A DNA stretch of 64,000 nucleotides from assembly GCA_008508345.1 (NCBI GenBank), contig QNGE01003587.1, forward strand, positions 16,154 through 80,153, written 5' to 3'. Position numbers and translations under genes: made by a program. This stretch comes from Paragonimus westermani (taxonomy: Eukaryota; Platyhelminthes; Trematoda; Plagiorchiida; Troglotrematidae). The notes beneath the pieces are model-generated. The model did not search any database and had not been told where the DNA came from. It saw nothing but the letters and a program-made list of their open reading frames with translations. How positions within the stretch are numbered: position 1 is the first letter of the stretch; each line of letters starts with the position of its first letter. Shown in pieces: positions 1-11,098 of the stretch.

Positions 1-201
1 TGAGTACGGTTCCCAAGAAGTAGGTCTTTGTGAACCTACTCTTCAAAGGCGATCATATCACAACCGACGTAAGTCAAAAATTACAGTCTGCTCTAACTCA
101 CACATTCCCTGCGACTGAATTGCGGTTGCTACTCACAACTAGGAGTGTCACTCAGCTTATTCGCAGTCGTGACCTACCGAAATGTTCTGTCTCATATGTA
201 A
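1..201 (+). pseudogene. Penelope-like element fragment, pre-GIY-YIG linker (unit 1)
   Basis: This matches positions about 32787-32991 of the better PLE copy at near-identity. It encodes the stretch between the reverse transcriptase and the endonuclease (motif LRLLLTTRSVTQLIRSRDLP). A TAG replaces the CAG codon of the better copy near position 31, and homology stops abruptly at 201, just where the GIY-YIG domain should begin. The endonuclease is replaced by unrelated sequence, so this copy cannot encode an active protein. Confidence 0.85.
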
Positions 202-1105
202 CGCTATACAATACCGATACACGAACTCAACTGGGAAGGTTAACGCACCAACCGTCGTACATGTGGGCAGAGCGGAAGTATATGGTAGGAACCGGTGAGC
301 AAAATTAGTAGCAGACGCGATGACAACCATCTAGCCGATGGCAAAAGAACTACCTTCGTTACTTGCATTCCAAGTGAGCTGGCATGTTGGAATTATTTTA
401 AATTACACCTAGCGAACTGAAAGTTATTCTAGATAGCTCTCGCACACGCGATAAATTTACTTAACAAGACAGCGTTGTTCTATCGGGAATTCAAACAATG
501 AACTGGCGGCTATTACTCTCCTTTCCGTACCTTTGATCGGGAGCAACGAGCCACATAGCCGCACTTCTCACCCCGATACCAGATCAAGCTTCATTTGTGC
601 GACTCAAAACTGTTCATGACCGACTTCTCGAAACGTCTTCAGGCACTCAGGCCAGTGATATTCTTGGGCAATACCGCATCTTTGCTCAACACACTGCATC
701 CGAACGATGGGTAACTGACCTGATCGGTTTGACCACTTTCCATCGTTTTCCATGTCACATGGCGTTGCCAACACGAATCCTAGTCTGAACCGCAGAACTC
801 CCGTTAAATCGTTTATTAGGTCAGGGTCTGAGAGCAAATTGTCGTTCATAGACGCTTCTTCAAATACACTGGCACATTTGAAGACAACACGTATTTTTGA
901 CTAGGCTTTGAGGACTATTTGAGACATGCGCTTACTGACGGACTCTCTTACTGGCTTCGTATAACCGTTGACGGGATGCTGGTTCATAACTTTTGCATAC
1001 GTTGAAATGAATGTTATTTTTCTCCAACTCGGTCCTTCAGCGAATGGAGTCTTCAGATGGCCAGTTGTTTATTAGCTGGAATGGTATAGTCCACGTGTTT
1101 CGAAA

Positions 1106-1610
1106 GTGGACTTACTTCCATCCACAACTCTTATGGAAGTCTGCAGTGTGATTAGTACCTTAGGCTCATTACAACGCTCAGTGCACCGCAAAACCATTTG
1201 GAGCGGTCGGCATTTGCAGTTCTCTTCTTTTGCGCCCGTTACTTGCAAAAGAGGCCTGGTACGAACCTTGTTTCATAGAGCCCGGGAGATATCCACCGAT
1301 GACTGTTTACAATAAGAAGAGGCGAAATTAAGAAAGGTACTGTTTGCAAACGGATACCCGGAGAAGTTCATCGATGTTCACAGCCGGAAGAGACTGACAA
1401 AGATTGTCGTGAGTACGGTTCCCAAGAAGTAGGTCTTTGTGAACCTACTCTTCAAAGGCGATCATATCACAACCGACGTAAGTCAAAAATTACAGTCTGC
1501 TCTAACTCACACATTCCCTGCGACTGAATTGCGGTTGCTACTCACAACTAGGAGTGTCACTCAGCTTATTCGCAGTCGTGACCTACCGAAATGTTCTGTC
1601 TCATATGTAA
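1106..1610 (+). pseudogene. Penelope-like element fragment, RT C-terminus to linker
   Basis: The reading frame contains the PLE connector between RT thumb and endonuclease (SVHRKTIWSGRHLQFSSFAP, then KRGLVRTLFHRARE), nearly identical to 32544-32991. The frame is cut by TAA directly after DDCLQ (GGA in the better copy) and by the TAG at about 1439. Homology spans the 1410 unit junction and ends at 1610, before the GIY-YIG domain. Residues before GSLQRSVHRK resemble the end of the RT domain but match poorly. It is a dead fragment embedded in the tandem unit. Confidence 0.85.
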
Positions 1611-2514
1611 CGCTATACAATACCGATACACGAACTCAACTGGGAAGGTTAACGCACCAACCGTCGTACATGTGGGCAGAGCGGAAGTATATGGTAGGAA
1701 CCGGTGAGCAAAATTAGTAGCAGACGCGATGACAACCATCTAGCCGATGGCAAAAGAACTACCTTCGTTACTTGCATTCCAAGTGAGCTGGCATGTTGGA
1801 ATTATTTTAAATTACACCTAGCGAACTGAAAGTTATTCTAGATAGCTCTCGCACACGCGATAAATTTACTTAACAAGACAGCGTTGTTCTATCGGGAATT
1901 CAAACAATGAACTGGCGGCTATTACTCTCCTTTCCGTACCTTTGATCGGGAGCAACGAGCCACATAGCCGCACTTCTCACCCCGATACCAGATCAAGCTT
2001 CATTTGTGCGACTCAAAACTGTTCATGACCGACTTCTCGAAACGTCTTCAGGCACTCAGGCCAGTGATATTCTTGGGCAATACCGCATCTTTGCTCAACA
2101 CACTGCATCCGAACGATGGGTAACTGACCTGATCGGTTTGACCACTTTCCATCGTTTTCCATGTCACATGGCGTTGCCAACACGAATCCTAGTCTGAACC
2201 GCAGAACTCCCGTTAAATCGTTTATTAGGTCAGGGTCTGAGAGCAAATTGTCGTTCATAGACGCTTCTTCAAATACACTGGCACATTTGAAGACAACACG
2301 TATTTTTGACTAGGCTTTGAGGACTATTTGAGACATGCGCTTACTGACGGACTCTCTTACTGGCTTCGTATAACCGTTGACGGGATGCTGGTTCATAACT
2401 TTTGCATACGTTGAAATGAATGTTATTTTTCTCCAACTCGGTCCTTCAGCGAATGGAGTCTTCAGATGGCCAGTTGTTTATTAGCTGGAATGGTATAGTC
2501 CACGTGTTTCGAAA

Positions 2515-2850
2515 GTGGACTTACTTCCATCCACAACTCTTATGGAAGTCTGCAGTGTGATTAGTACCTTAGGCTCATTACAACGCTCAGTGCACCGCAA
2601 AACCATTTGGAGCGGTCGGCATTTGCAGTTCTCTTCTTTTGCGCCCGTTACTTGCAAAAGAGGCCTGGTACGAACCTTGTTTCATAGAGCCCGGGAGATA
2701 TCCACCGATGACTGTTTACAATAAGAAGAGGCGAAATTAAGAAAGGTACTGTTTGCAAACGGATACCCGGAGAAGTTCATCGATGTTCACAGCCGGAAGA
2801 GACTGACAAAGACTGTCATGAGTACGGTTCCCAAGAAGTAGGTCTTTGTG
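2515..2850 (+). pseudogene. Penelope-like element fragment, RT C-terminus to linker (second unit)
   Basis: This repeats the 1106-1441 sequence with the same TAA after DDCLQ. It is cut at 2850 by the N, so the linker that follows in unit 2 is missing here. Confidence 0.85.
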
Positions 2851-2851
2851 N
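2851..2851. other. Assembly join (single N)
   Basis: A single N interrupts the third repeat unit. Sequence on the right does not continue the 1409-bp unit. It probably marks a gap of unknown size at the edge of a tandem array. Confidence 0.9.
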
Positions 2852-3030
2852 CAACTGTTTGAAGTGCAGCAAGGGAGATGTCAACGGGTGGCTACCGGCT
2901 CGACAGGTTAGAAGACGACGGTCATTTTTCGAATCGGTGTATACCACTTAATTAGCATACCCGAGCAGTAGAGGTGTTATAAAACCCCTTAGAGGATGGC
3001 TTTTGACTTGGCGTTGCCCCCTCCTATCTG
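2852..3030. other. No assignable feature
   Basis: Non-coding sequence between the N and the first CR1-like LINE fragment. It may belong to the 5' part of that LINE but I see no conserved motif. Confidence 0.4.
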
Positions 3031-3930
3031 TTTGAACAGACACTTCGGACCGGCACCTCTCACAGGGATGGAAGGAGGCCACAAAAACACCCTTGATTGA
3101 AGCAGGTAGTTAACAGTTTCCTACTATCTACCTCACTAACCTCCAACGTAGGATACCGCAACTTTCAAACCAGTCCGCCTCTTCGATCCATCTTTATACA
3201 ACAGTAACGAGACTATCCTATTGCAATGGAGTTTGCGAAAACGCGTCGTCCTCAAGCAGTTCTTTTCAACTGACTTTCTTCCATCAACTTAAACCGATTT
3301 ACTTTCCGACCGGTCAGGCGAAACCAACACGCTAATGTTCACTGACAACCCGACAGGAACCAAAAACAATGAATATATTTTGGATACGACCTTCCTCCAC
3401 CTCTCCAAATCCCTTGATCGTGTCCTACATGGCTCTCTTGTACACAAGCCAGCAGCTTATGAGGTCCAAGAAGAGATTTCAGCTGGATTACATCCTTTTC
3501 TTAGTGACAACTTTCACAGCAAAAAGTAGATGGGGATATCTTTCTCCTCCCCCGAACTACGCCGGAGTTCTTCAAGGATCCGTACTTGATCGGCTCTTGT
3601 TTGAGATATGCATCAGTGACCACTCCGACCTACAAAATCTAAAATTCTTGCGATCTCAGCACGTTGCGGGTTGCCACTGACTGTATTACTTGCTGGTCAG
3701 ATGGCCGGAGTCTCCCTCCAAACGACAGCAAGTGTGCACATATTTCGCCTGGTGGGTCGTCCGGGAACCTATTCGTGATACATAATGCAGGAAGTGAAAT
3801 AGATATCACGGAAAAGGACATTAAGAATGACCTGGGAGTTTGCTGCCCTGTGCTTCATTTTTCTCATGCCGCCTGGGATCAGACTATCCTCGTCTCGGTA
3901 GACATACTTCTAAAACACTTGACGTAGTTC
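3031..3930 (+). pseudogene. Degenerate CR1-like LINE reverse transcriptase
   Basis: Scattered frames match the better copy at 11099-12920. LFEQTLRTGT occurs near 3035-3070. LDRVLHGSLV (canonical FDRVPHGLLV) lies in 3335-3529, GVLQGSVLDRLLFEI (canonical GVPQGSVLGPLLFLI) near 3560-3610, and PGGSSGNLFVIHN with ITEKDIKNDLG in 3664-3927. Several frameshifts and stops separate these blocks, and the YADD segment is not recognisable. RT normally copies the LINE RNA at its insertion site; this copy is inactive. The two open frames of 64 and 103 codons inside it are pieces of this relic, not genes. Confidence 0.85.
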
Positions 3931-4299
3931 TCATGAAATAGCTGTTTGGTTACTCAAATCATATCGTGCATAAATGCTCGAGGAAAATATCCACCATTGA
4001 AAGTGTCTTGCGGGTTACCTCCAAAATTTTCACTAGACAGCGACATTTCTCAAGCGATGTTGGACTCGAACTGGTCGCGGGACCAATAGTCCACAAATAC
4101 CGTCCAATCATCGAGCGGAGATGCAGTTAAGAGGATGCCAAACATCTGCTCTACTTTGTACTAATCTGCACTACAATTTTGGGTTTATCATTTGGGGCAA
4201 CAGGGGTATGTCATTTCTTTCACATTTTACCCCCACACCTGGCCACTTGAAAGCATCGCATCGGAGGAAGACGTAGTATGGCCATTCTTCGGATCCCAC
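3931..4299. other. No assignable feature
   Basis: Intergenic sequence between two oppositely oriented LINE relics. Its left part could be the decayed 3' end of the plus-strand copy. Confidence 0.4.
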
Positions 4300-4822
4300 T
4301 AGTCAAGCACTCGGACATCAACAGACATGGACCTTAACCAAGCCCTGAATTTGGATTTCGAAATCGAAATATTGTTGAACCAGTAATTTACCCCATTCAT
4401 GACTGTTTCTCTGGTCAACATAAACCTGCTAGATATAAGAACAGGCGAACTGACTGGACCCGGGTCATTTGTGTCCACAGCCTTGAGCAGCCGTGCAACT
4501 AGCTGACATCGAATAAAGTTGCTGAAATCCGAGATGCGCACAGAATGACACAGTGTAGGGAGGAAGATACGTGACGATCTACTTTTTTCCTTGTAAAGAT
4601 TTTCATTGAATAGACACTTAATCGACGATCTCTGCCCTCGGTCAGTGAACAATGAAAAAATGAAGTGTGACTTCATCAACTGTTCCGATTTGGCTAAATA
4701 TTGAAGGTATTTTATCACCTGCCATTTTGAATTGACTTATTTTCTCCTGCTCACTTTTGACCCGGGGACCGTTCCGGGCGACGTTTCGTTTGACCATCCA
4801 TGGATGAAGACGTTCGCTTCTG
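4300..4822 (-). pseudogene. CR1-like LINE fragment, start of RT
   Basis: On the minus strand the order of motifs is that of the EN-to-RT junction in CR1-like LINEs. LHPWMVKRNV comes first (near 4795-4818). Next is SEQEKISQFKMAGDKIPS, which parallels RKQNKSQFKTAGNERPS at about 12850-12900. Then comes LLKAVDTNDPGPVSSPVLI (canonical LLKxLxxxKSxGPDxIxPRIL) near 4430-4490. At least one frameshift separates the blocks. The 139- and 75-codon minus-strand frames here are parts of this relic. It abuts a plus-strand Ty3/gypsy fragment at about 4811-4822. Confidence 0.75.
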
Positions 4823-5690
4823 GTCACAACAGTGCACGGTCGTACACCTGGCACGCCTGACGTACGCATCCTCCCTGCCCGACGCGCACGCTCATCTGAC
4901 TATCGCTGGCCCACTACCTCTATTCAACAGTTATACACATATCGTGACTGCAAGCGATCGTGTTTTCTTCCCCTCTTTCGGCTACATACATTACAGATAT
5001 ATCAGCGGAGACACTGGGCATAGCCTGCTTAAGAAAGTGAATCGCTAATTTTAACATGACATCTACTGATCAAGGAACCCGGCCGCAGTGTTATCTTTTT
5101 CACTTAACACAGTTACTCCAGTGTTCACTTATTAAGATGACAGTGTGCCATTCCAGCACCGAACGTCTGGTCGAACAATTCCATCGGGCCTCGACAACCA
5201 TCAAGTCCGACTCGACGAAATGGGGTGAGCGTCTGCCGATCACCCACCTAGAAATACGGTCTACCGTTAAAAAGGACATTAGGTGTGTTACTTCTGAGTT
5301 AGGTTACCGCACCACTCTGTGCCGTCCAAGAGAAGTTAGAAAAGAAATGATTGTAGTTTACGAAACGTTGACACATGCAGCGGCAAAGAGTATAATCCAC
5401 TTGTTTCACAGATTCAGTCCAAAAAAATTGATGTAACATAAAATTACCTTCTGCGAGGTTGTGTGTGGTCCAGTGTTTCAAACGGTTTGAGTCGCACCGA
5501 GAAATGCCTTCTGGAACCCACAGCCGGAACCAGTGAGCGCACACTGACTGGAAGTTATACGAGGGGGATACATTTTGCAGTCTTATATGGTAGGTTTTGC
5601 ATGACAGTTACTAATCCGTTAACACCGGTTACCGTCAGTCGCCGTCTGACGGCTTACGAACTCTATAGTCCCGGTAATTACGAGCACGAA
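4811..5690 (+). pseudogene. Ty3/gypsy (CsRn1-like) integrase fragment
   Basis: Around 4815-4975 the frame reads FWSQQC, then LPDAHAHLTIAGPLP and YTHIVTASDRV, matching the integrase core start (canonical HIDIVGPLPPSxGYTYLLTVVDRF). From about 5155, LVEQFHRASTTIKSDSTKWG and LEIRSTVKKDIRCVTSELGY match the region after the third catalytic residue (canonical VERFHRQLK, LLGIRTxxKEDxGCxxAELVYG). About 5550-5680 resembles the C-terminal integrase tail. The first catalytic Asp is replaced in HLTIAGPL, the segment between the two blocks is missing, and stops intervene. This is the integrase of an LTR retrotransposon, long inactive; no LTR was found. Confidence 0.8.
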
Positions 5691-6337
5691 TAGGGTGCGA
5701 TTGCCTCAAGCAGACTGTTTTCCAGGGGATCTGGAGGCAGGACGAGTATGTACGTCATGTGTAACTGACAGCAAAATATTTTCCGTACAGCACTCAGAAT
5801 GTCGTAAAAGGACACACAGCGTTTGAAGTTAGAGGTTGCTTTTGATAGCAAAAGATAGCTGTCCAAACCGTTTTTAAAACGTAGAACGATGTCACCAGCT
5901 TTGACTTCATTCGGAAGTTCACTCAGAATGTAGGACTCTTTTGCAATGAAGAAGTTTGCGCATAACATCTCCGAGATGGCAGGTTAGCAAGGTGGAGACC
6001 TTATCTCTTAGACCATAAGGAGGACTGTGTTGTAAGTGGGCGGTAAGTGCTGTGGATATGATGTCAGAATATTTGAGTTGATATAATAGAGCAGGGTCCA
6101 ACTTCAGTAATCTTAACTAAAGTGAACAAATACCAAGTTTCTGGCGGCACTGTTCACACGTGAATGATAGTGAGTATCCTACTAAGCTTTTGGCAAATGA
6201 TCGTTGAAGGCCTATCAGACTTGCGCAGATGGCGGTATAGGAGTGCACGATACTCGAGTGGAGGTAGAGCACACATGTTTAAACCGTCGACTCCACAGCC
6301 GGTAGACTGAACGTCCTTTTGGCACAGCCTATTGTCC
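5691..6337. other. No assignable feature
   Basis: Short unrelated reading frames only. The minus-strand frames at 5678-5968 and 5919-6101 show no family motif I recognise. Confidence 0.4.
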
Positions 6338-6339
6338 GT

Positions 6340-6575
6340 TCATTCCTTGCTACAAAGATACATACTTGTGTGGTGAAATTGGAAGTTTGAATACCGTATT
6401 TCTAGATCACTTACGGATGTGGCGGTGCTGACATTATAACCATCTAGTGAGACAGAACCATTGGGTAACTGACAGCTATAAGTAATGATGTTCGTTTTGT
6501 TTTTTGTCACAACGTCACCAGCCACGTTTTGCACCACAAGTGCAATGACGGCAGGTCCTGTTATTGGATCGTTCG
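6340..6575 (-). CDS. Candidate terminal exon with Ig-like (V/I-set) fold
   Basis: The minus strand is open from a possible acceptor (cattag, exon from 6575) to a TGA at 6340, about 77 codons. The reading carries ITYSCQLPNGS, then about 40 residues later FQFHHTSMYLCSKE. This resembles the Ig pattern of an early Cys and a late YxC with a hydrophobic strand before it (canonical DxGxYxC, here HxSxYLC). The exon would begin in phase 1, as Ig-domain exons usually do. No further exon was found on either side, and the tail after the second Cys is only three residues. It could be a chance frame or a relic; function unknown. Confidence 0.25.
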
Positions 6576-7567
6576 CTAATGATCAAAGTTCACACTTCGT
6601 CACGCGCAATCTGCTGGTTTAACAAATGCCCCTCTCAATATGCAACCAGAGACGTAATCTATCTTCCGAACGGTTAATGAAAAAAGACGCTCGTGAAAAC
6701 TAGATTTTATACAATACCAAATCTATCGCCTCCAATGTGGAAATTCACAAGAATCAAACAAGGAACCTGCCTGTATAACAAGTCGAAAACCAGGCACCAC
6801 CCAATAATGGTGGACGATAAAACCGGATTGTACTCACTGAACCAAATGGTCCTTGGTTGGGTCGGAGCAAAGCGACTGTTCGCGCATCGTGAAACGCTGG
6901 GTATGATAATTTACTCGAGAAAGAATATAGGCGGAGGGTGTTTAGTTCTGGCCTTTATAAGTTTGCACGGCCGGATAAGAGTCTGGATAACGGTGCAATC
7001 GGCAGCAGGGCGGTAAGAAGCACCTGACTGCGACGCCTCGGAGGGGGCCTGTGGGACTGAGCCAACCTGCACTCCTCTGACTGGGTATTTCGTTGATGCT
7101 GAACTCAAGTTAAGTCGAGATAGATTGAGGCATTAGCAACGAGGCATATTTCAAACGCTGTTAGTAGACGTTTTCCAGAATACTTACACAAGGAACAATT
7201 GTCACCCTCTCGGGAATGAAAACACTACGTATAATTCCCGCTCTTCCATACTTTCCGAAGTGATTCTACAGTTGTGAACAGCGTAAACATTTGGCAGCGC
7301 TGATCTTGGTAATTTATCGAGCTGCTGCATATACTAATAATCGTTTGAGCTGCTGAAACGGTTAGTAAATATGAGGCGATGTGTTAGACCAACCAACCGG
7401 AAATAATATCAATGAACCCAGTATCGCAATATTGTGGCCCCGCCTGCTACCATCGGTTTAGTTCAGGTAAAGTCAGAGGCATTGATGGGACTGTGGTAAG
7501 AATCTACTCGGGTTAGAACTTGTCCAAACTTCATCAAAACGGAAGACCTGACAAGAGGTTGATCACA
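6576..7567. other. No assignable feature
   Basis: The 107-codon plus frame at 6693-7016 starts with GTG and shows no recognisable motif. No repeat structure seen. Confidence 0.4.
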
Positions 7568-7812
7568 ATGTCGCGGTGAAGATTCCGCATCAAGAATGGG
7601 CTAACAGTGGCAGCGTGACGCTTTTCTCTATTCACCAATCTTTTTGTTCCGCATTACGTCAATTAACTTACAGTTTTTGACCATGTATGTGCTAAAACGA
7701 TCGACCGATAACGGGCGGTGCTTTCTTTGATACAGTTTTGCATCCATAAATTTGGCCTCTCCTTCCATGAATAAAAACTGCTCGCCTCAACCAGCACGAG
7801 TTATCGTTCTCA
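7568..7812. repeat. Dispersed repeat, copy A
   Basis: Collinear with 45490-45680. Shared blocks include ATGTCGCG at the left, CCGCATCA, an AAATTTGGCCTCTC-like block (AAATTCGGCTTCTC in copy B), CATGAATA and ACCAG. The two copies are clearly homologous but old. No coding motif on either strand. The family is unknown to me; an LTR or non-autonomous element is possible. Confidence 0.7.
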
Positions 7813-8772
7813 TCATCGTGCATAAGGCTTGAATTTGGCACGATTTTTAAGGTACGGGGAGAGAGCGCGAAGTAATTGCGTGAGAGACGTAGCAGATGGG
7901 GATACTACGAGTATGGTGTGATATTCGAATTAATCCGAGTGAATGGTATTAACTACAGTTGTCCTCAAAACAGTGTATATTTCATTAAGTTATGGTACTA
8001 GCGGTACAATTCTGGCTAAAGATGAACGACGACAGAGGCCAGCGTGATATCAGTAAATTGTTCACTTTTGTCCTGAAGACCGGAAGCGATGGTGATTTCA
8101 ATATGAAGCTCTGTGCGACCGCGAGTAGTGTGCACAGTCGCGCTGGAGGTTACTCACTGGTACGTACACCGTACGTCTAATTTGTCATGTACATTTGCAG
8201 CTATATCTGTTTTGGCTCACTTAGGCCAAATCTATGCACATTTTGTGGGTGAGCGTGGTGGTTCACCTTGTTAAACGCTCTGATAACGTTTGAACTTGTG
8301 GTGTCCACTTGGAGTCCCTCACTTACAGAACTAGTGGTAAAGCCATTTGTCGCTAGCAAATCGGAGTGTTTGCGGTTCTGCGAACTTTACATCAGGAAGT
8401 CGCGAACAAAGAGTGAACTGGAGTGGGAATACCGGGTAAGTTAACGTTGTCCCCAGAATAGCACGTATGTGGGACGAACGGGGATCAGCATTGAGTCGTT
8501 GGAGATGGGGAACTGTGCTTTTTTCGCAGGCAGAAGCAAACAGAACTAGATTGCTGATACGGTTTTCCTCGGAGATGTTCCGGTCGAGCATGGTAGTGTC
8601 AAAATCCATAAGTCTTGAATAACAGATGGACAACTTTGACCTCAACAAAATCGGATTAATGAGCGCTGTTTTCCCTGGTCGTCTATGGTCCTTTCAAGCT
8701 GCCCTCAGTCTACACACAACGTCTGTCGATGCGCTGGATTTTGAATGATCGCGCATGCAATGCAGCCAAAGT
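7813..8772. other. No assignable feature
   Basis: Short frames only; the 105-codon minus frame at 8331-8648 lies just 3' of the GPCR-like relic but carries no recognisable domain. Confidence 0.4.
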
Positions 8773-9312
8773 TTATAAATTCAAAGCGAGCTGAGAAAAC
8801 GGGTTTGATCTAAGAAGCTCAGCATAGAGAACTTGTTTGTCAATAAAGTGCCAGTAAACGAGGAAACTATTGAAAGATGAGGCGAAGTAGACGACAGCTG
8901 ACGTCCATGTTGAATCCACTAAACTTACAACGTCTGAGATCAAGGATTCACGTGAACCGGAACAAGTGTAACACGTCACAAAATGGAGTGGCTGTATGGA
9001 TTGCAGAAAACTAGAGTACATTGAGAAGATCGATGGTAGGATATAGGGACGGAGAAATTGTGTGAGGACAAACCACGACAAGTAGTCAATATCAGGCTTC
9101 ATCAGTATATCGGAATTAACGGTAACCGGTAAAATAATTTGTCTTACGCGAAATTCAAACGACCGTGCCAGTCCACATAAAGCAGATACGCAAATACTAA
9201 TAATAACGCTATATTTCTTAACGCATAAACAAGAACCATGCTCAGGAGAGTGTGATAATTGTAAAGCCATAGACAAGTATACGCCATGACTGCTGAATAT
9301 GAAATAAGTCAT
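8773..9312 (-). pseudogene. Possible class A (rhodopsin-like) GPCR relic
   Basis: This 179-codon minus-strand frame has three hydrophobic segments in GPCR order. The first, about residues 34-53, has SVIISICVSALCGLARSFEF, resembling TM4 of peptide receptors with RFFEF-type ending. The second, about 77-105, includes FLRPYILPSIFSMYSS, like TM5. The third, near 138-160, has ASSFNSFLVYWHFIDKQ, where FNSFLVYW would stand for the NPxxY segment of TM7 and the cytoplasmic helix. Just upstream GVYLSMALQLSHSPEH could derive from the E/DRY region. The third loop and TM6 are absent, and TM1-TM3 were not found. Read as a decayed receptor copy; a chance frame of this length is possible. Confidence 0.35.
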
Positions 9313-10147
9313 CTTTGTGAGTACAGCAACAAAATAGACACAGTAAGAGAGAACAATTGCTGTTCAAGAAGAAAAATTTGTGACACATGCCCCTTAGACG
9401 GCACATCTTGAAATCTTCGAAAGTCAATGAAAATGATGAGTAGTTACATGTTTGCACTTCACACAGTGATCACTGACTCACTGGTCGGGGTCATGTCAAA
9501 ACTGGTGAATTAAGGATGTGGAGAATGATCGGTCGAAGAATTTCACCATTATTCCATGTAGATGGTCCGTAGAAAACAGGTGGCGAATTTTGTTTGAATA
9601 GAAGGAGATAGGAATGCACGTGCTTTTGCGCAGGATTGGACAGACCTCTCGACTGGACATCGTTATTTGATCAAAGAAGAAAGAATCTCGCCGATCTTGC
9701 GAAGTGCTCAATCATTACGGGATTCTTGACTGTCCGGAAGCAGTAGAATGTTTCCTTGTGCGAGATACACTTGTGAAGTCGAGAGTGAAATGCAAAACGG
9801 CGCGATAAACGAGAGTAACTAGTTTGACCATGTGAGCTTCGACGAACAACTGAATATATGATTTGTGGCAAAACCACTTATATAACATTAACGACGATTG
9901 TAACGCGTTGTACACTATTTTCTACTTCATATTTTTTATTGTTATTTTTCATCTTCTTTTCATCCTCTTCAACCTCACATGTACACATGATATTTGAACG
10001 AGGTTAATCGATCCACAGAGCAATCAATTATTTAAAATATTACACTTCCGAGTTCGCGGGTTCTGCATTCTGCTCGCGTTCAGGGTCGGTGGCCTAAAAA
10101 ACTTCGGAAGAATTAGAATTCAGCGAACTCAACCGTTTAGTTCGGTA
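9313..10147. other. No assignable feature
   Basis: Minus-strand frames of 66-71 codons overlap here without recognisable motifs. I looked for TM1-TM3 of the neighbouring GPCR-like relic and did not find them. Confidence 0.4.
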
Positions 10148-10170
10148 AATTTATTTATTTATTTATTTAT
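10148..10170. repeat. (TTTA)n microsatellite
   Basis: About five to six perfect TTTA units. Confidence 0.9.
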
Positions 10171-11098
10171 CTGTCGTTGGATTTATCTCGGTCGTGACAT
10201 CTAGACTATCTGGGAGACACACGACATGTGGTATCAGTCAGAATCCTTATTTGGTGTAGTGGAACACTAATCCAACGTGCCTCCACGAACTATTGTGAGT
10301 TATTTGTTTGCTTTTTTCATCAGATTTCGACTTTCTATTCACACCTGAGTTTCCATATACTGTTTCGATTCACTACACATTGTGTTAGTGAAATATACAG
10401 CACCTGCAAACAGTTGTTGACATATAACGCGAAAGTAGCTCGATTGACAGCTTTCCCATATGTATATGGTCACTGACGAATTTGGATATCGATTTTCTCT
10501 CTACTGCCGATATACAGGATGACGAGAATTTCGACAAAAGAAAGATTTTCGGGTGTCTACCAAGAGGAGGGGAAGAAGCAAGAATTGTAACGCGAGGGTT
10601 TTATGTGGCCGTATGAGAAAAACAGGCCAAGCATTTCTGAAACAGCCCTATCATGCTCAGCAGTTGCATGGTGTTCTACAACCACACACAGTTTATCACA
10701 GTGTATTGAGTGAGGGCGTACCAGGATGATTGAGTTATTATGAACCGGTGGGTTTATATAGACAGCTACATGTGTTATAATAACAATAATATATATTTCT
10801 CAACGCATATGAGAGAAGCACGCTGGGTTATACGCGATCACTGCTGATATTTACAAACCATAAGAAAACGAACAAGTAATTAGTAGCAGAATTTCAGCGA
10901 TTTCAACGATTTGTACACGGGTTCGAGGCTGGGGGCCCAATCTACCCGGATCCAGTCAGTTTGTTCGTTTCGATGTCCGGCGGTTTTCTGTTGACCTGAA
11001 AGGCAGTCATTGAAAACGGGGTGTAGCACCGCTCTTGGGGGTTACAGAAAGTACCAAGAACAGAGTAAAATAATAATCTAGCAAAACAGGATAAATTA
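10171..11098. other. Unassigned; right part is probably the 3' UTR of the CR1-like LINE
   Basis: The LINE open frame on the minus strand ends at 11099. The next few hundred bases on that strand are non-coding. They run into an AT-rich patch (near 10780-10800) that could be the short-repeat 3' terminus usual for CR1 elements. The exact end was not located. Left of about 10780 nothing is recognised. Confidence 0.4.

Larger units (their letters stand above)
1..2850. repeat. 1409-bp tandem repeat, two units plus a 32-bp stub
   Basis: The sequence starting at 1 restarts at 1410 and again at 2819, giving a period of exactly 1409 bp. The two full units look identical apart from about two substitutions just before the junctions (near 1403-1409 versus 2812-2818). 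The third unit breaks off at 2850 against an N. Each unit holds a degenerate piece of Penelope-like element plus roughly 900 bp I cannot assign. The array may continue beyond the left edge of the window. The near-identity means either very recent amplification or an assembly duplication; the adjacent N makes a collapsed or broken array plausible. Confidence 0.95.

Noticed and set aside
3335..3680. Overlapping 64- and 103-codon plus-strand frames as genes
   Set aside because: Both are pieces of a frameshifted CR1 reverse transcriptase.
10473..10495. CTGACGA followed by CGATT as a hammerhead
   Set aside because: The second core strand needs GAAA; the sequence reads CGATT, and flanking stems do not pair.
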